64,000 bases of DNA from Scleromitrula shiraiana (lineage: Eukaryota > Ascomycota > Leotiomycetes > Helotiales > Sclerotiniaceae). Positions 59,401 through 64,000 of the stretch are shown piece after piece. The position numbers and the translations under genes are program-made. The first letter of the stretch is position 1; each line of letters begins with the position of its first letter. A model generated the notes under the pieces. That model saw only the letters and a list, made by a program, of their open reading frames with translations, did not search any database and was not told the origin of the DNA. The DNA lies in assembly GCA_028455995.1 (NCBI GenBank), contig JABELC010000009.1:744001-808000 (forward strand), given 5' to 3'.

Positions 59401-60118
59401 AATAACTATTTCTATTTCTATTTCTATTTCCATTACTATTACTATTTCCATTTCTATTTCTATTTCTATTTCTATTTCAATTTCAATTTATTTCTATTTT
59501 CATTCTCATTATTGATATTCACTTTTCCTAAATTGATCATGAACTTGACTTGAGTTTTGTCTTTACTCAAATTCCAAGATCCAAATAATTTGTTTACTTG
59601 TCTTGCTACTCTTAAAGTTTCGTTCTAGTCCAGGAATACTTACTTCCATTACCACAACCTTCCGTTGTTTAATAAGCTATATTCACCATCAGATCGGACC
59701 TCCACACTAGATATTCACTTCCAAACGAACTTGAAGAGTCATTGTGACAAGACTACAGTCACCCCGGAATTCGAATTCGATATTGATTCCTACAACTTAT
59801 AAACTTATATCTTCTTCTTCTTCCTACCCCTCATACAACTTCTCGAATTGTTCAACATCCACAGGTATTCCAACCTAAACCCAACAACCTCATGGATTTC
59901 AGATAACACAATTCATCTTTCAAAATCTCGAAACAGTAGACCGGAGGGAAAGTTCTGGAAACTCTGCAAAGAAATACAATTTGGTTCGGAAGGGTAGTTG
60001 GAAAGTTATATTGAAGGTTTCACAACCTCCATATCAAAACTACCTATTTGCCAACCAGTTGACGGATACCTCCTTCACTTCCATTCCTTTTGAACAACAA
60101 CAACGCTCATTATTCCTC
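53491..60118. other. Long stretch without a recognised gene, part 2 (upstream of cyclin)
   Basis: About 6.6 kb with repeated short words such as CCTAGGTA and TACAGTACAG (53818-53838, 54990-55020, 55238-55270). Simple runs occur further on: ATGCT near 54301-54315, CATATTA/CATTA (58410-58450), TATCC (58530-58560), AGTATTCT (58930-58960), AATAC (59237-59268) and TTTCTA (59405-59480). The frame 55759-56049 (96 residues) has no recognisable family. It may include a long promoter and 5' leader of the cyclin gene. Confidence 0.45.
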
Positions 60119-62151
60119 ATGCATCAAACTTCAGTTAGACCCGCCCCGTTCGATCTTCATCTGCCTCCTACCTCACAGTCTGGCTTTGGGATTGATCGAC
60201 GGAAGGATATCGTATACTCCCAACCTCTACCGCACGTCACTCCAGCAGGATATATCGAGGCTCCAGTGAAAGCTGGTCTTCGAACACCACCCGAAGACGA
60301 CATGCAAACAACATACCAACCTCCAAGATACAACAACTACAACAGTCGGCAGGATGTGCCCTATACTTCAAGGCAATCCAATGGAGGCAGTTATAACAAG
60401 TCAAACGACTATAGCTTATCGGCCGCACCTACGAGGCAGATTTCTCTCATTCAACCCCCGACTCAAGCTTCAATAACTCCGAATTCGAGAGATACCCTAC
60501 CTCAGATTGTGGAAACCACCTCTTACCATAAACCACAAAGTTCCCCCATCATCAGCAAACCTGCTGAATCACAACCCAGGAAAGCATCTACCGATGCCAT
60601 TCAACCTAATTTACAAATACCATCTTCGATAAATAACAGTGGTGGGAGTTTGGCTGAATTTGCAGCTCAGGTAATTCTACCCCTCATACCCTTTTCAATC
60701 TCTCAAAAAAACTGACTTCGCTAGATAACATGTTTATTTTGGTTCGAATCAACGGAAATGTTACAAAAAGCCGAAGAGTTAGGTTCCGACCCAACGTTAC
60801 CCGTAAAGAGAATGAGAGAAGAGGCTATGCCTTCCAGTGGCTTCAGAAAATGGGTTGTTACGATTCTTTTGACTACGCAGGTCACTCAAAACGTTATTCT
60901 CTTGGCGCTTCTTTTTATCTATCGATTGAAAACCATTAACCCGGCGGTCAAGGGGCGAAGTGGAAGTGAATATCGACTTTTGACCGTGGCGTTGATGTTG
61001 GGTAATAAATGTACGTTTTTGGATATAAAATGTTGAACACTTTTACTAATAACTTTTTAGTTCTCGATGATAATACATACACCAATAAGACGTGGGCTGA
61101 GGTTTCTGGAATTTCAGTTACCGAAATTCACGTTATGGAAGTCGAATTTCTGAGCAACATGCGCTATAGTCTACTCGCTTCTAAGGACCAATGGAGTGAT
61201 TGGCAAAAGAAGCTTGGAAAATTCTGGAGTTTCTGTGACCGAGCATTGAAGGCACCCCAATCATTACCTTCGCCAATTGCAGGCTCCATGTACCACACGA
61301 ATCTTCCCTCGCCTCCTGGATCAATGCAATCCTCGCCTCCATCACTAGTGAATCCATATCCGCCTACCAATGTATCTTACAATTACAATTCACAATGGTC
61401 ATCGAACAATAGCACAGCTCAACTTGTATCACCATTAACCTTAATTCCGGAACAGGATTTCCGTCAAAATTCAAGGAAAAGAAGTCTGGTGGAAGACGCC
61501 GAAGAGCCAGTTGCAAAGCGTGTAACAAGATCAACTGTACCCACAACAAATGTCCCGGCGAAGTACAATCCAAGTGCCCCTGCCAGACCTCGTTTACCTG
61601 TACCAAATTTGACAATTTCAACAAGCCAATCTATGCATATTGGTTACAACGGAATCACGAGTTTTCCGCAGAACGCACCACTTTTACCTCCACTTAATGG
61701 TCGAGCAATGTCGGCGGTCTTCCCAACTACCCCCACATGGACGCCACCTGTTTCCAACTTGACCCCTATTGGATCATCAAGTCAACATGGTACACAAACC
61801 CATACTCAATATGGTACGCCATCTCGTCGACATAGTCCTCGTCCTGTTCAAGATCTTCTCTCTTTACTTCCTTCGCCAGTTAATGGCTCATTCCCGGGAC
61901 CAAACCCTGGTCACATATCACCATCGGTTTTCTACCAACAACGTAATTCGCCATACAAACCAGTTCGTCACGTTAATACTCTTCTATTCCCGCCACCGTC
62001 CAATTCAATGCACGAGTACGCCGCCAATGCAAATCAAATGCATTATCAGCCATTAGGTAAACGTCATGATTATCGATCAGGTGTCGTACCTGAATATGGT
62101 CATCATACTCAACCGTGGCCTGTACTTCCTCAACCAAATTTCAGCTCATAA
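60119..62151 (+). CDS. PHO80/CLG1-like cyclin
   Basis: Three exons (60119-60670, 60725-61010, 61061-62151) with introns of 54 and 50 bp encode 642 residues. The cyclin box (about 190-320) is split across the introns: FRKWVVTILLTTQVTQNVILLALLFIYRLK-type helices, then EYRLLTVALMLGNKFLDDNTYTNKTWAEVSGI, then EIHVMEVEFL. KFLDDNTYTNKTWAEVSGI is the PHO80-family cyclin hallmark. These partners of the Pho85 kinase act in phosphate, glycogen and growth control. The long Pro/Ser/Gln-rich N- and C-terminal arms resemble CLG1-type members. The ATG at 60119 (MHQTSVRPAPFDLHLPP) is the first in frame; the frame continues upstream without an ATG. Confidence 0.87.
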
Positions 62152-63698
62152 TTCTCTACTTTCATGAACAAGATTTGCGAATTGATGAGTGGTGATTTCC
62201 ATCACACTTTCAACGGTCACTTTCCACATTTTCTATTTTAGGGTCATCAATCAAAGAAAGTCGAATCTTCCCTTACAAAAATAAATAAGGGAATTCGCAT
62301 ATCAGCAGGGCATTGTAACATGGCGTTTTCTGATTTTAATACTATGATTTAGTTTTTTCTTTTCTTTTTGGGGTTGTTTAGCAACAATAGCGAGGCTTCT
62401 TTGTCACTTTAGCCGGAAGCGTGATATACCATTTGCATTGCATGCATCAAAAGAGGCGTTTTTGGTCATTTTTTTTTCACGTCATCGTATACTATGCCAC
62501 TACTGCATCGAATGGATTTCGATAGTAGAGTGGCTAGATTGGACGTTTGTACTTCTTAGCACGATGTATTTTGTTATTTCAGCGGAAAGGGACAAGGCGG
62601 GGTTAGGAGAAGGGGAATTATCTTTCTCATATGAATTTCTATGATGAAGATTTTTCATTCATGGTTGAATGAATGGATAGGGGAATGAATATATGGATGG
62701 GGAATATTATATTCGGTGGAAGGGATAAGGGATATTAGATGGGCTAAGCTTTGGCCTGTGGCTCATGCTAGGTATACATAGTGTGATTTATTCACTTACT
62801 TGATGGGAGGATGGATTTTGGGGAAACCAAAACAAAGGCAAGGCAAGGCAATGCATCGCAGAGATATACAAGGCTATTCAACCTATTCAATGATTGGACT
62901 CGAGTGAATGAACGAATGAAGATGGGAATCTCGTTTCAGAGTTTACTTGTTGTACTTGCTTGCGTACTTGCTTGGTTTGGGCTTGGCTTGGTTTGGTAAC
63001 GATTTGTTGTGGATTATGGATGGGTGTGTATGGGGATGGGGATGAATGGGGACGTGACTCCGTATGAGGTGGTCAGGCGGTGAGAGTGAGAGTGAATCCA
63101 ATACAACTATCGTTACTCCCCATTTACTGGCTCTACTTTTTGATTTATGTGACTTGACTTTACTTGATTGGCTCGTGTGATATTATTTAATTCTGTAAAG
63201 AATCTAGTCCTTAGTATGGTTGTCAATAGTGTATTGCCTGCAAATAGAAAGGAGAAAGAAACAAATTGGGGTTTGGGGATATGAAAGGTGGTTGACTTAC
63301 TAGATAACTTGTCTATATATGTGTGTGTGTATGCAGGCAATCTGAGATGAGTCGAAGTTGAGCTTTTTCCAAATAATAAGAAAAGGCTTACTTGGATATT
63401 TATGTGATAGATGTATTGTATCATATGCTTTATTAAAGGATTGATATTGAAATGATAGTTCATCTGTATTCTCATTAATTTTTTGAAAACGCTATGGTTT
63501 AATTGTTGATTGGGTATTATAAGGTCAAGTAAGATGTCGTTGAGAAAGGAGGTCTGGGGTACGTACTGTGAAATTGCCGAGGCTGTCATGGTTATCTTAT
63601 CATCGCAGCTTATTTACAGTAGTGGAATGGTAAGGCAAGTAACTTCATCTCCACCAGAACGATTGGATGCAATTTACTTTAACAGTTCCTAATTCGTG
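62152..63698. other. Intergenic, nothing certain
   Basis: Contains the cyclin 3' region and the promoter of the edge gene. A frame beginning at ATG 63534 (MSLRKEVWGTYCEIAEAVMV) is followed by a GTAAGG donor-like site near 63630 and an AACAG at 63685. It could be an upstream exon of the edge gene, but that phase soon meets a stop. Confidence 0.4.
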
Positions 63699-64000
63699 AT
63701 GCTACTATTTTCCTTGAGTTTCATTTCATTACTTTATTTATCTATCCTTATATCGGCTTGGGACAATAACTGGATACCTTCGTTTCAAGCGCCATTATTA
63801 CCATGGACGTCACCATCCAGGGACTCTGAGAAAGGTGCAGGCACCACTCAGAGTCGAACTCTTACTCTGCGAAGCATATATCATCGTGGAACCAATCAAT
63901 ATCCTGATCTTCATCGACGTCTCAATATTAGTCCCGAAAAGATAAGAAAGGTAGCCCTTGGGGAAAGCGGCGAGTCTGGTGTTAGACCATTTACAATATC
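63699..64000 (+). CDS. 5' part of an unrecognised gene, cut by the window end
   Basis: From ATG 63699 the frame is open for about 100 codons to the last base. The start is strongly hydrophobic (MLLFSLSFISLLYLSILIS), like a signal peptide or anchor. It is followed by AWDNNWIPSFQ, a polar stretch, and LTLRSIYHRGTNQYPDLHRR with a basic LNISPEKIRKV segment. I do not recognise the family. It is probably secreted or membrane-anchored. The absence of stops and the orderly composition make it more credible than the other small frames nearby. Confidence 0.5.
   Translation, partial: MLLFSLSFISLLYLSILISAWDNNWIPSFQAPLLPWTSPSRDSEKGAGTTQSRTLTLRSIYHRGTNQYPDLHRRLNISPEKIRKVALGESGESGVRPFTI

Noticed and set aside
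1..64000. Secondary-metabolite gene cluster (GMC enzyme plus enoyl-reductase-like MDR)
   Set aside because: No polyketide synthase, NRPS, terpene synthase, P450 or pathway regulator is visible in the window.

Overview
The window looks like a nuclear chromosome segment of a filamentous ascomycete. Genes carry short GT-AG introns (mostly 44-120 bp) with CTAAC/CTAAT-like branch points, and encode fungal families: CHS7, OCH1-type GT32, a PHO80-like cyclin, HET-domain, NACHT-ankyrin-SPRY and F-box-like proteins. The AT-rich DNA, abundant microsatellites and nonsense changes of C-to-T type (many of them CpA to TpA) would suit a Leotiomycete such as a Botrytis/Sclerotinia relative. That placement is inference.

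Layout. 1-5 kb: a badly decayed GMC oxidoreductase, then an intact three-exon enoyl-reductase-like MDR enzyme. 5-7.5 kb: an AT-rich block full of ACT/AGT palindromes. 7.5-13.5 kb: a complete seven-exon NLR-type receptor of about 1870 residues (N-terminal domain, NACHT ATPase, about 13 ankyrin repeats, SPRY). 13.8-15.6 kb: a HET-domain gene convergent with the NLR and broken by two stops and a frameshift. 16.2 kb: an intron-containing tRNA-Gly(GCC) with an inverted fragment of its 5' end beside it. 16.9-18.2 kb: a tail-anchored INP54-like inositol phosphatase. 21-22 kb: an unrecognised, possibly damaged gene. 25-31 kb: GT32 glycosyltransferase, ACSF2-like acyl-CoA synthetase, METTL7-like methyltransferase. 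32-33.5 kb: a broken zinc alcohol dehydrogenase. 33.7-38.6 kb: a tandem array of four F-box-like relatives, two intact and two degenerate. 41-46.9 kb: a divergent choline oxidase / betaine aldehyde dehydrogenase pair. 48.9-50 kb: CHS7. 50-60 kb: no convincing gene. 60.1-62.2 kb: a PHO80/CLG1-like cyclin. The right edge cuts a further gene.

How the genes work together. Two groups stand out. The NLR/HET pair is the type of locus that mediates non-self recognition and regulated cell death in fungi; here the receptor reads as intact and the HET partner is dead. The choline oxidase and betaine aldehyde dehydrogenase catalyse the two steps from choline to glycine betaine, share one intergenic region and both end in peroxisomal-type C-terminal tripeptides. 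Accessory families (GMC, HET, ADH, F-box-like) carry the inactivating changes, while core genes are intact.
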